NCBI RefSeq assembly: GCF_000023585.1
Contig: NC_012914.1
Coordinates: 1,101,001 to 1,165,000 of the forward strand
Direction: 5' to 3'
Length of the DNA stretch: 64,000 nucleotides
Source of the DNA: Paenibacillus sp. JDR-2
GTDB taxonomy: Bacteria; Bacillota; Bacilli; Paenibacillales; Paenibacillaceae
Part shown: piece after piece, positions 15,825-23,075 of the stretch
Position numbering within the stretch: the stretch's first letter is position 1
Layout: each line of letters starts with the position of its first letter
Program-made: the position numbers and the translations under genes
Notes under the pieces: generated by a model
Database searches by the model: none
What the model saw: only the letters and a program-made list of their open reading frames with translations
What the model was told of the DNA's origin: nothing

Positions 15825-16928
15825 ATGGAATTCATTTGGCGGAACGTAAAACTGTTGGACCGATTAAAGAGGGTCGACATTGTGATAGATGCGGATGGCC
15901 GGATTGCGGAGCTGGCGAATGCATGCACGGCAAGCGGCGGAAAGGTGATTGACGGTACCGGAATGTACGCCTCCAGCGGGTGGATTGATCTGCATGTGCA
16001 TGCGGTTGCGGGGCTTGCGCCGTATGGCGACGAGATCGATGAGATTGGCATGAGGCATGGCGCGACCACGATTGTTGATGCGGGGAGCTGCGGCGCGGAC
16101 CGGATTGACGAGCTTGCCGCAAGCCGGGCGGTGGCAAAGACGAGGGTACTAGCGTTGCTAAACGTATCCCGGCTTGGACTGCAGCGGATCGACGAGCTCT
16201 CGGAGCTTCACTGGATTGACCGGGAAGAGGCGCTGCAAGCCATAGCCCGTCATCCGGCGTTTATCGTTGGGTTAAAGGCAAGGATGAGCGGGAGCGTTAT
16301 CGGTAAAAGCGGTCTTGAGCCCTTGCGGCTGGCGAGGGCTTTGTCCGAAGAAAGCGGGCTGCCGCTTATGGTCCATATCGGCTCAAGACCGCCCGGAGTG
16401 GAGGAGATCCTGCCTCTGCTTCGGGAGCGCGATGTAGTGACGCATTATTTGAACGGCAAGCCGGATAACCGGTTGTTTAATCATAACGGCGAGCCATTGC
16501 CGGTTCTTAAGGAAGCGCTGGACAGAGGGGTCCGGCTGGATGTCGGGCATGGGACGGCAAGCTTTTCGTTCGAAGTGGCGGAGATGGCGAAGCGTTCGGG
16601 AGTATCCTTCGATACGATCAGCACGGATATTTACCGGGGCAATCGGCTGAACGGTCCGGTGCATAGCCTTTCTCAGGTGCTGACGAAATTTCTGCTGCTC
16701 GGCTATCCGTTGGAAGAGATTATCGCGGCGGTGACGGTTCGTCCTGCGGACTGGCTGGGCAGACCGGAGCTTGGACGCATTAAGGCTGGCGAGCCCGCTA
16801 ACCTGACTTTATTCGAGGTGGGGGACAACCCGTCGGAGCTTCTGGATTCCGAAGGCGAGAAAAGAACGGCAGGGCAAACGATTCAGGCGAGGGGAGCTTA
16901 TACGAATGGACAGTACTTTGCATGCTAG
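15825..16928 (+). CDS. amidohydrolase/deacetylase of the EF_0837/AHA_3915 family
   Basis: 367 aa metal-dependent amidohydrolase. The N-terminal beta domain (MEFIWRNVKLLDRLKRVDIVI) is followed by the metal motif WIDLHVHA at about residue 55, a carboxylated-lysine candidate in FIVGLKARMS, MVHIGSRPPG, and RLDVGHGTASF for the later ligands. In this family the gene sits beside DgaE and DgaF homologues, as here, and probably removes an acyl group or opens a ring of the amino-sugar substrate; the exact reaction is unknown. The start is the ATG at 15825 after AAAGGTGG; one at 15798 lacks a site. It is the first gene of the operon and overlaps dgaE by 23 bp. Confidence 0.8.
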   Translation: MEFIWRNVKLLDRLKRVDIVIDADGRIAELANACTASGGKVIDGTGMYASSGWIDLHVHAVAGLAPYGDEIDEIGMRHGATTIVDAGSCGADRIDELAASRAVAKTRVLALLNVSRLGLQRIDELSELHWIDREEALQAIARHPAFIVGLKARMSGSVIGKSGLEPLRLARALSEESGLPLMVHIGSRPPGVEEILPLLRERDVVTHYLNGKPDNRLFNHNGEPLPVLKEALDRGVRLDVGHGTASFSFEVAEMAKRSGVSFDTISTDIYRGNRLNGPVHSLSQVLTKFLLLGYPLEEIIAAVTVRPADWLGRPELGRIKAGEPANLTLFEVGDNPSELLDSEGEKRTAGQTIQARGAYTNGQYFAC

Positions 16929-18018
16929 ATACGGTTTGAAGAGAGTTATTAACGCCAGCGGCCGGATGAGTATTCTAGGCGTCTCCGCGCCAACCGATTC
17001 GGTAATGGAGGCGATGAAGCATGGCGGGCAAAGCTATGTGGAGATTGCGGATTTGGTAGACAAGGCAGGTGATTATATTGCGGGGATTATCGGCTCCGAG
17101 GCGGCTGTCATCGTGAACTCCGCTTCCAGCGGCATTGCGCTGTCGGTTGGGGGGGTCGTTACGAAGGGCAGCCGGCGCTTGACTGAAAAGCTTCATCAGG
17201 AACCGATCCAGCAAAATGAAATTATTATTCTCAAAGGCCATAACGTGCAATATGGAGCGCCGGTTGAAACGATGGTTTACTTGGGCGGCGGCAGGCTGGT
17301 CGAGGTTGGCTATGCGAATGAAGGAAAAGCCGAGCATATAGAAGAGGCTATTAATGAACGCACGGCTGCTATCCTGTACGTGAAGTCCCATCATGCCGTG
17401 CAAAAGAACATGATCAGCGTCGAGGAGGCCTGGGAAGTGGCACAGCGCCGGGGCGTGCCGATGATCGTGGACGCGGCGGCGGAAGAGGATTTGCGGAAAT
17501 ACGTCCAATATTCCGACCTTGCCGTCTACAGCGGCTCGAAAGCGATAGAAGGACCAACCTCCGGTATTGTAGGCGGCAAGCGGACCTACATCGAGTGGGT
17601 GAAAATGCAGCTTCACGGCATAGGACGGAGCATGAAGGTTGGCAAGGAAACATCCTTTGGCCTGCTTCAGGCGCTGGACGAATACCGCGATAAGCCGGAT
17701 AACAGCGAGCGGGAGAAGGCAGCGCTGAACAAGCTCCTTCCGCTTTCCGAGCTTCCCGGTATAAAGGTAACGATTGTGCAGGATGAAGCGGGAAGGGCGA
17801 TATTCCGTGCGCGTATTCATATCGATTCAGCCTTGTCGGGTATAACGGCGAAGGCCGTCAACGATGGGCTGCGGGAAGGCGGCATTGCGATTTATACCCG
17901 GGATTATGGCGTAAAACAGGGCTATTTCGATATCGATCCCCGTCCGTTAATGGGCGACGATATGGATGTCATCGAAGCACGTATAAGAGAACTGGCAGGA
18001 GGCCGCACCCATGTCTAA
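16906..18018 (+). CDS. DgaE-family PLP-dependent ammonia-lyase
   Basis: 370 aa SelA-like fold type I PLP enzyme. The cofactor lysine lies in VYSGSKAIEGPTSG, preceded by the PLP aspartate in PMIVDAAAEED. DgaE of Salmonella eliminates ammonia from D-glucosaminate 6-phosphate to give 2-keto-3-deoxygluconate 6-phosphate (KDGP). Here the next genes are the aldolase and a KDG-type kinase, supporting the same type of route, although a kinase in place of the Salmonella phosphotransferase system suggests that the substrate arrives unphosphorylated. GGGGAG lies 9 nt before the ATG, inside the end of the amidohydrolase gene. Confidence 0.82.
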   Translation: MDSTLHARYGLKRVINASGRMSILGVSAPTDSVMEAMKHGGQSYVEIADLVDKAGDYIAGIIGSEAAVIVNSASSGIALSVGGVVTKGSRRLTEKLHQEPIQQNEIIILKGHNVQYGAPVETMVYLGGGRLVEVGYANEGKAEHIEEAINERTAAILYVKSHHAVQKNMISVEEAWEVAQRRGVPMIVDAAAEEDLRKYVQYSDLAVYSGSKAIEGPTSGIVGGKRTYIEWVKMQLHGIGRSMKVGKETSFGLLQALDEYRDKPDNSEREKAALNKLLPLSELPGIKVTIVQDEAGRAIFRARIHIDSALSGITAKAVNDGLREGGIAIYTRDYGVKQGYFDIDPRPLMGDDMDVIEARIRELAGGRTHV

Positions 18019-18769
18019 TATGACGAAACGATTGTACAAAGGACGCGCAGCGCTTAATGTGCTCGCAGGCAGCATCGGTAATGCGAAGGATGTATTTGAG
18101 GCGGCGGAGGGCTACGTGCTTGTTGGCGTTTTGTCCAAAAACTATCCTACAGCGGAGGCGGCGGTTGAGGCGATGCGGGAGTACGGTCTCGCGATCGACG
18201 ATGCCGTTTCGATTGGACTTGGCGCGGGAGATAACCGGCAGGCGGCCGTTGTTGCGGAGATTGCGAAGCAATACGGAGGTACGCATATTAACCAAGTGTT
18301 CCCGGCTGTTGGGGCAACGCGCGCTAACCTTGGAGAGAAAGACAGCTGGATTAACAGCTTGGTGTCCCCAACCGGTCAGGTTGGTTACGTTAATTTGTCA
18401 ACGGGACCGGCCAGCGCGGCGGCAGGGGAGCTGGCTATCGTGCCGGTGAAGGCGGCGATTGCGCTTGTCCGCGATATGGGCGGCAATGCGCTGAAATATT
18501 TTCCGATGAACGGACTGGCCTGCGAAGATGAGCTTCGGGCGGTTGCCAAGGCATGTGCCGAGGAAGGCTTTGCGCTTGAGCCGACAGGCGGCATTGATAA
18601 GGAGAACTTCGAGGCTATTTTGCGCATAACGCTGGAAGCGGGCGTACAGCAGGTTATTCCGCATGTGTATTCCTCGATTATGGATAAAGCAACAGGGGCA
18701 ACTAGAGTGGAGGATGTGCAAGAGCTGCTGATCACGATGAAAAAGCTGGTCGACCACTATGGCGGCTAA
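18011..18769 (+). CDS. DgaF-family 2-dehydro-3-deoxyphosphogluconate aldolase
   Basis: 252 aa. Features of the DgaF/EF_0839 group: RLYKGRAALNVLAGS, VGVLSKNYPTAEAAVEAM, GGTHINQVFPAVGATRA and the probable Schiff-base lysine in MGGNALKYFPMNGL; GFALEPTGGIDKENF forms the phosphate-binding end of the barrel. It cleaves KDGP to pyruvate and glyceraldehyde 3-phosphate, linking the operon to glycolysis. The start overlaps dgaE by 8 bp with GGAGG 8 nt before, and the gene overlaps the kinase by 11 bp, so the four enzymes are translationally coupled. Confidence 0.85.
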   Translation: MSNMTKRLYKGRAALNVLAGSIGNAKDVFEAAEGYVLVGVLSKNYPTAEAAVEAMREYGLAIDDAVSIGLGAGDNRQAAVVAEIAKQYGGTHINQVFPAVGATRANLGEKDSWINSLVSPTGQVGYVNLSTGPASAAAGELAIVPVKAAIALVRDMGGNALKYFPMNGLACEDELRAVAKACAEEGFALEPTGGIDKENFEAILRITLEAGVQQVIPHVYSSIMDKATGATRVEDVQELLITMKKLVDHYGG

Positions 18770-19778
18770 GCGGATCGCGGCTTTTGGCGAAGTGATGATG
18801 CGGCTGCAGACGCCGGGCTTTCAGCTGCTGACGCAGGCGGACAGCTTGTCTTATTCGTTCTCGGGCACGGGCGTTAATGTGATGTCGGCACTCTCGCGGT
18901 TTGGTTATTCAGCGTCCCTCATCACGCGGCTGCCGGATAATCCGCTGGGCGAAGCGGCAATCGGAAGCTTGCGCAAGCTTGGAGTGGCAACGGAGTTTAT
19001 AGAGCGCGGCGGACGATATGTCGGCATGTATTTTCTCGAAAATGGCTTTGGTTCTCGTCCAAGCCGCGTCACTTACACGAACCGGCAGGAAAGCAGCTTT
19101 AACACGGCTCCGGCGGATGCTTACGATTACGACCGGATCGCCGCTGAACTGGATGTTCTTCATCTATGCGGCATTGCGCTGGCGATGAATGACGGCGTCC
19201 GGCTTCATATGCGGAAGCTGGCCGAGGCGGTAAAGCAGCGGGGCGGAATGGTCGTATTTGATTGCAACTACCGCCCTTCATTATGGGGCGATGACGGCTA
19301 CGGTGCGGCGAAGCCACATTATGAGCGGATGCTGCAGCTTGCGGATGCGGTCATGATGAATGAGCGCGATGCGATGCATATTTTGGGGATGCAGGCTGAG
19401 GCAGCGGAGCGCGAGGAACAGCTCGTCGAGCTGATGCCGGCTGTGGCGGACCGCTATGGCATTTCCGTTATTGCAGGCACGCACCGTACCGTTAATGCCG
19501 ACAATACGCATTCGCTGCGAGGTTTTCTTTACAAAGAGCAGACCTTTTCTTTTTCGCGGGAGCGGTCGTTTATGGTGTATGATCGGATTGGTGCAGGCGA
19601 TGCTTATACGAGCGGGATCATTCACGGGGAACTGCAGGGGTTAACGCCCGGGCAGACGGTAAGCTTCGCGGCGGCCGCAGCCCTATTGGCGCATACAACG
19701 GCCGGAGATACGCCAATGTCGTCCGAACGGGATGTTATGAGAGCGATGGCGGAGAAGGCGGCCGATGTGGAAAGGTAG
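18759..19778 (+). CDS. PfkB-family sugar kinase, probably 2-dehydro-3-deoxygluconate kinase
   Basis: 339 aa ribokinase-like enzyme. GEVMMRLQTPGFQLL and FSGTGVNVMSALSRFGY form the sugar-binding N-terminal region, FDCNYRPSLW is the mid-protein PfkB-type segment, and DRIGAGDAYTSGIIHG carries the anion hole and catalytic Asp near residue 277. FDCNYRPSLW is typical of KDG kinases. It would supply the phosphate that DgaF needs, by phosphorylating KDG (or the amino-sugar acid itself). The ribosome site is weak, fitting coupling to the overlapping aldolase gene. Confidence 0.8.
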   Translation: MAAKRIAAFGEVMMRLQTPGFQLLTQADSLSYSFSGTGVNVMSALSRFGYSASLITRLPDNPLGEAAIGSLRKLGVATEFIERGGRYVGMYFLENGFGSRPSRVTYTNRQESSFNTAPADAYDYDRIAAELDVLHLCGIALAMNDGVRLHMRKLAEAVKQRGGMVVFDCNYRPSLWGDDGYGAAKPHYERMLQLADAVMMNERDAMHILGMQAEAAEREEQLVELMPAVADRYGISVIAGTHRTVNADNTHSLRGFLYKEQTFSFSRERSFMVYDRIGAGDAYTSGIIHGELQGLTPGQTVSFAAAAALLAHTTAGDTPMSSERDVMRAMAEKAADVER

Positions 19779-19789
19779 GTAGAACGGCA

Positions 19790-20503
19790 ATGAAGCTGGT
19801 ACGAAATAACAGCCCTCTATATATACAAGTGATGAACATTATAAAAGACCGGATTTTGCACGGAGTGTATCCGGTGGATGCGAATATTCCATCCGAGCCG
19901 CTGCTGGAGCAGGAGTTCCAAGTCAGCAAAATAACGGTGCGCAATGCAATCAAGGCGCTCGTGCAAGAAGGATACCTGGAGACCAGCAGCGGTAAAGGCA
20001 CGAGAGTCATTCGCAATACCTCCTCCTCGAAGCTGTCCAAGCTGAAGCGGTTCACGGAGGTTCTGGTAGAAGAAGGGCATCAGATCGGCAAGCAGCTGCT
20101 GCGCGCGGGACTTTCGGATAACGAAGGAGGAACGGAGCCGTATCGTCTGTTCGGGCCACAGGCTTTGAAGATCGACCGCTTGTATCTGCTGGACGGGAAG
20201 CCCTATATTCATTACACGCATTATTTGCCGGCGAAGCTGCACGGTACCGCGGACGTTCTGCGGATCCAATCGCTGTACGACTGGCTGGAGGAGCAGGGCT
20301 TTGTGCCGGAGCATTACCGGGATGAATTTGCCGTATCGCCAGCCTCCGGCGCGGTTCAGGAAGCACTCGGTATGGCTGCGGGACAAGCTATCGTGCTGAA
20401 GCGTTCCCGCTTTGCGTATGGCGCCGATGACGATTTGATTGAGTACAGCGTTGGCTTTTATAATACGGATATGCATCCTTACGTCGTTAATTATGATGTG
20501 TAA
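19790..20503 (+). CDS. GntR/HutC-family transcriptional regulator
   Basis: 237 aa. The N-terminal winged helix (PLYIQVMNIIKDRILHGVYPVDANIPSEPLLEQEFQVSKITVRNAIKALVQEGYLETSSGKGTRV, about residues 8-72) is classic GntR, and the C-terminal UTRA-type domain (about 90-237, ending VEYSVGFYN-like DLIEYSVGFYNTDMHPY) binds a sugar-type effector. It is last in the operon, 11 nt after the kinase. The matching operators are most likely the two AACATTATAA palindromes that flank the operon promoter at 15729-15791, giving self-regulated induction. Confidence 0.85.
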   Translation: MKLVRNNSPLYIQVMNIIKDRILHGVYPVDANIPSEPLLEQEFQVSKITVRNAIKALVQEGYLETSSGKGTRVIRNTSSSKLSKLKRFTEVLVEEGHQIGKQLLRAGLSDNEGGTEPYRLFGPQALKIDRLYLLDGKPYIHYTHYLPAKLHGTADVLRIQSLYDWLEEQGFVPEHYRDEFAVSPASGAVQEALGMAAGQAIVLKRSRFAYGADDDLIEYSVGFYNTDMHPYVVNYDV

Positions 20504-20520
20504 GGACCAAGGAGGCCGAC

Positions 20521-21414
20521 ATGGAAACAAACAACGCGGAGTACAAAACGATTGATGAATATATTGCCAACTTTCCTGCCGAGCTGCAGACGATCCTTGA
20601 GAAGATTCGGGAAGTGATACGGGAAGCTGCGCCGGATGCGAAAGAAAAAATCAGCTACCAGATGCCGGCTTTTGAGCTGAACGGGAACCTGGTCTATTAT
20701 GCCGCGTTCAAAAAGCATATCGGGTTTTATCCAACGGCGAGAGGAATAAGCGCTTTTCAGGAGGAGCTGTCCGGCTACAAGGGAGCCAAGGGTTCCGTAC
20801 AATTCCCTTTGAACAAACCTATTCCGTACGATCTGATCAAGAGGATCACCGAATACCGGGCAGCGGAGAACAGGCAGAAAGGGAAGAAGTGTATGACGGA
20901 CGTCTATCTGGTTCGGCCAGGTCTGGAGTGGAAGGAGCCTTACCTGGATTTTTATCGGGAATGGATCGACAGCGGCGAGGACATTGTCCCTTGGGTGGTA
21001 GAACGGGATCCGTCCGGCTTTGAGTCTATGCTGCAGTGGCTGGAGGATCATTCGAACGGAATTGGTCTTCAAGAGGGCTGGGTGGCGGACTCCACCTATT
21101 GGTTAGCAACGGAGGATCGCAGAATCGTTGGCGCGGTTAACATCAGGCATGCCTTATCGCCGTGGCTTATGAACAGGGGAGGGCATATCGGATACGGAAT
21201 CCGCCCTTCCGCGAGAAGGCAAGGTTATGCAACGAAGCTGCTTGCCCTATCGCTAGGAAAGACGAGGGAGCTTGGCATCCGGCAGGTTTTGGTCTGCTGC
21301 GACGAGAGTAACGTTGCATCGGCAAGAACCATTCTGAACAACGGCGGAGTTGAAGATACGAGCTTCACGGAAGAGAACGGGAACGTGATCCGCCGGTTTT
21401 GGATAGAGGGTTAG
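20521..21414 (+). CDS. DUF1801 - GNAT acetyltransferase fusion protein
   Basis: 297 aa. Residues 1-118 are a DUF1801 domain (IDEYIANFPAELQTILEKIREVIREAAPDAKEKISYQMPAFELNGNLVYYAAFKKHIGFYP). Residues about 125-297 are a GNAT domain (GGHIGYGIRPSARRQGYATKLLALSL is motif A with R-R-x-G-Y-A; VLVCCDESNVASARTILNNGG is motif B). A Met at about residue 125 has GGGAAG upstream, so the acetyltransferase could also be made separately. AAGGAGG lies 5 nt before the ATG. It starts 18 nt after the GntR gene and may be read through from the dga-like operon. The substrate is unknown. Confidence 0.78.
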   Translation: METNNAEYKTIDEYIANFPAELQTILEKIREVIREAAPDAKEKISYQMPAFELNGNLVYYAAFKKHIGFYPTARGISAFQEELSGYKGAKGSVQFPLNKPIPYDLIKRITEYRAAENRQKGKKCMTDVYLVRPGLEWKEPYLDFYREWIDSGEDIVPWVVERDPSGFESMLQWLEDHSNGIGLQEGWVADSTYWLATEDRRIVGAVNIRHALSPWLMNRGGHIGYGIRPSARRQGYATKLLALSLGKTRELGIRQVLVCCDESNVASARTILNNGGVEDTSFTEENGNVIRRFWIEG

Positions 21415-21448
21415 ACTTTCTTGATTATATAGGAAAAGAGGGATCCCG

Positions 21449-21931
21449 ATGAGTCAAGGTTTGCTTCACCAACTCGGCTTTGTCAGGCAGGTAACGTTAA
21501 ATACGGTTCGCGGTCTGTCGGAGACTGTGCTGGATCATGTGCCAGACGGCTTCAACAACAATATCAGATGGAACCTGGGACACATTTATGTGGTTCAGGA
21601 GAGGTTTGCTTTTCATTTCGCGGGTGAGTCTGTACACCTTCCGGACGGCTTTGAGATGTGGTTCGCGAAAGGCACCAAGCCGGGTGATTGGCAGGAGGAA
21701 CATCAGCTGCCTGAGCTTGGGGATTTGCTGGAACTTCTTGCCGGACAACCGATTCGGATTGCGGAAAAATTGCACGATAGAATAGACGAGCAAGTGGCCG
21801 TTCCGTTCACCACGGGGACGGGACTTACTCTCCATACGATTGGTGAGTTTCTCAGCTATACCTTGTACCATGAAGGTATTCACTTCAATTCCATCAGTCT
21901 GCTCAAGCGTTTCGCCGCTAACGAATCGTAA
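21449..21931 (+). CDS. DinB/YfiT-like four-helix protein
   Basis: 160 aa. A DinB-superfamily four-helix bundle with the three metal-ligand positions recognisable: the His in WNLGHIYVVQERF and the H-x(3)-H pair in LYHEGIHFNSISLLKR near the C-terminus. Some members use bacillithiol or mycothiol as cosubstrate in thiol S-transfer (BstA-like), which fits an organism with bshB2, but no such role can be shown here. It has a GAGGG site before the ATG and lies 34 nt after the DUF1801-GNAT gene. Confidence 0.78.
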   Translation: MSQGLLHQLGFVRQVTLNTVRGLSETVLDHVPDGFNNNIRWNLGHIYVVQERFAFHFAGESVHLPDGFEMWFAKGTKPGDWQEEHQLPELGDLLELLAGQPIRIAEKLHDRIDEQVAVPFTTGTGLTLHTIGEFLSYTLYHEGIHFNSISLLKRFAANES

Positions 21932-21939
21932 TTGTTCTT

Positions 21940-21953
21940 TGTAAGCGTTTTGT
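21940..21953. promoter_or_regulatory. possible cre box
   Basis: TGTAAGCGTTTTGT fits 13 of 14 cre positions. It lies just after the DinB-like gene and before a small membrane protein gene with no link to carbon use, so it may be chance. Confidence 0.3.
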
Positions 21954-22055
21954 TCTGAAATTGTCAAATTTCACACAAACCAGTCGAAAAGTTGTGGGCG
22001 CATTTTATCAACATGTCATCTTTCATCGCATATGGTGTTGCAAGGTGGTGATGGA

Positions 22056-22370
22056 GTGACATTTACACTTATCGACTGGATCAAGTATACGTTTTGGGGC
22101 GTATTCGGATTTATGATTATTGACTTCGTAATTGCCTTTTCCAAGTCGTTCTGGCAGGGAAGCTTCAAGACATCATTTCTGCCGTATCTAAAGGACATCC
22201 TATTCTACGTATATCCTCTATATTTCCTTTTATCGATAGTCAACCTAGACCCGACGGAATGGACGCTGATTACCCTGTTCTTCATAGGCGGCTTATCGCT
22301 GATAATCAAGTATGTTCTGGACATTATCGGACGGTTCAAGCCCAAAGCCGAAGACGAAAGCGGGACGTAG
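22056..22370 (+). CDS. small three-helix membrane protein of unknown function
   Basis: 104 aa from GTG at 22056, spaced correctly from AAGGTGGT; an ATG at 22032 has no site. Three hydrophobic segments are visible: WIKYTFWGVFGFMIIDFVIAF, YLKDILFYVYPLYFLLSIV and WTLITLFFIGGLSLIIKYVLDII, then a charged tail. The size and topology recall phage-holin-like or membrane-remodelling proteins, but I do not recognise the family. A strong terminator follows. Confidence 0.6.
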   Translation: MTFTLIDWIKYTFWGVFGFMIIDFVIAFSKSFWQGSFKTSFLPYLKDILFYVYPLYFLLSIVNLDPTEWTLITLFFIGGLSLIIKYVLDIIGRFKPKAEDESGT

Positions 22371-22386
22371 CACCCGGATGATCGCG

Positions 22387-22422
22387 ACGCAAAAGACCCC
22401 AAGAGGGTCTTTTGCGTTTTTT
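22387..22422 (+). terminator. intrinsic terminator after the small membrane protein
   Basis: A perfect 13-bp stem (22387-22399 with 22405-22417, loop CAAGA) followed by six T. Confidence 0.88.
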
Positions 22423-22456
22423 CGCGTTGCTCCACAATTTAATCATGAAGGTGAGC

Positions 22457-22642
22457 CAAATAACCGGCAAAAAGCCTGCTGCAGCCGTTCGGGTGCCTTA
22501 GCGCGCGGAGGAACGTAGCGAATAGCAGGGAAAAAGCCTGCTGCAGCCGTTCGGGCGCCTTAGCCCGCGGAGGAACGTGGCAAATAGCAGGGAAAAAGCC
22601 TGCTGCAGCCGATCAGGCGGCATGGCAGGCCGAAGAGGGTGG
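22457..22642. repeat. three tandem copies of a 62-bp non-coding repeat
   Basis: The anchor AAAAAGCCTGCTGCAGCCG starts at 22469, 22531 and 22593, an exact 62-bp period. Each unit can fold: AGCAGG...CCTGCT, and CGTTC...GAACG. The third copy decays at its 3' end. The block lies between two opposed terminators (22387-22422 plus; 22694-22730 minus) and has no supported ORF. Confidence 0.85.
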
Positions 22643-22687
22643 CGAGTTCCAAGCCACGAGAACGAGCAGGTAGCTAATACAAAAACC

Positions 22688-22730
22688 AAGCAGAAAAAAT
22701 AGACCCCTGCTAGGGTCTATCTTTCTGCTT
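22688..22730 (-). terminator. intrinsic terminator of the module A kinase/regulator transcript
   Basis: ATAGACCC (22699-22706) pairs with GGGTCTAT (22713-22720); on the minus strand the stem is followed by six T (22699-22694). The flanks CTTTCTGCTT and AAGCAGAAA extend the pairing. It lies 345 nt beyond the stop of the response regulator gene, so the structured element and 17-bp repeats would be in that transcript's 3' region. Confidence 0.75.
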
Positions 22731-22785
22731 CATCCCCAAACGATGAAGCGAGGTTTTTGTGGTGTAACGACGCACGGAGCAGGCG

Positions 22786-22953
22786 GGCACGGAGCAAGTG
22801 AATGCTTTTGAGAAGCGGAGTTTATGCTTCCGAAGTAGCTTTCTTGCAGAAAGCTTGTAGCCCGCCTTTGTTTCCGGATTCGGACCACTTGTCCGATTGT
22901 TCAAAGAATCCGGAAACAACAGCGATCGAAAGAGCATTCACTTGCGTAGTGCC
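22786..22953. repeat. large structured intergenic element, copy 1
   Basis: Outer stem: GGCAC (22786-22790) with GTGCC (22949-22953), then GCAAGTGAATGCT (22794-22806) with AGCATTCACTTGC (22933-22945). Inside are a hairpin AGCTTTCT...AGAAAGCT (within 22824-22860) and a long stem TTTCCGGATTC (22871-22881) with GAATCCGGAAA (22906-22916), itself capped by CGGAC-5 nt-GTCCG. The right flank AACAGCGATCGAAAGAGCAT... is identical in copy 2 at 35697-35828, but the inner stem is a different sequence that still pairs. It may be a structured RNA or a small mobile palindrome. Confidence 0.8.
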
Positions 22954-23042
22954 AGCCCTTGCGTAGTGCCGGCCCTTGCGTAGTACCAGCCCTTGCGCAG
23001 TGCCCGCCCTTGCGCAGAGCCAGCCCTTGCGCAGTACCACGC
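22941..23042. repeat. six tandem copies of a 17-bp repeat
   Basis: Units of the form CTTGCGTAGTGCCAGCC follow without spacers at 22941, 22958, 22975, 22992, 23009 and 23026. The first unit is the 3' outer arm of the structured element, so the array is an expansion of that arm. Copy 2 (35814 on) has only one full unit and a decayed second. No coding frame is supported. Confidence 0.85.
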
Positions 23043-23075
23043 GCCAACCCAACAGTTACCCACAACTATTCTGCT

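Noticed and set aside
22457..22642. CRISPR array from the 62-bp repeats
   Set aside because: The whole period is repeated sequence, so there are no unique spacers.
22786..22953. Insertion sequence or MITE with clear target duplication
   Set aside because: I found no transposase gene and could not see a convincing target-site duplication at either copy; a mobile origin is possible but not shown.
22941..23042. CRISPR array from the regular 17-bp repeats
   Set aside because: The units are directly adjacent with no spacers, and no cas genes are present.
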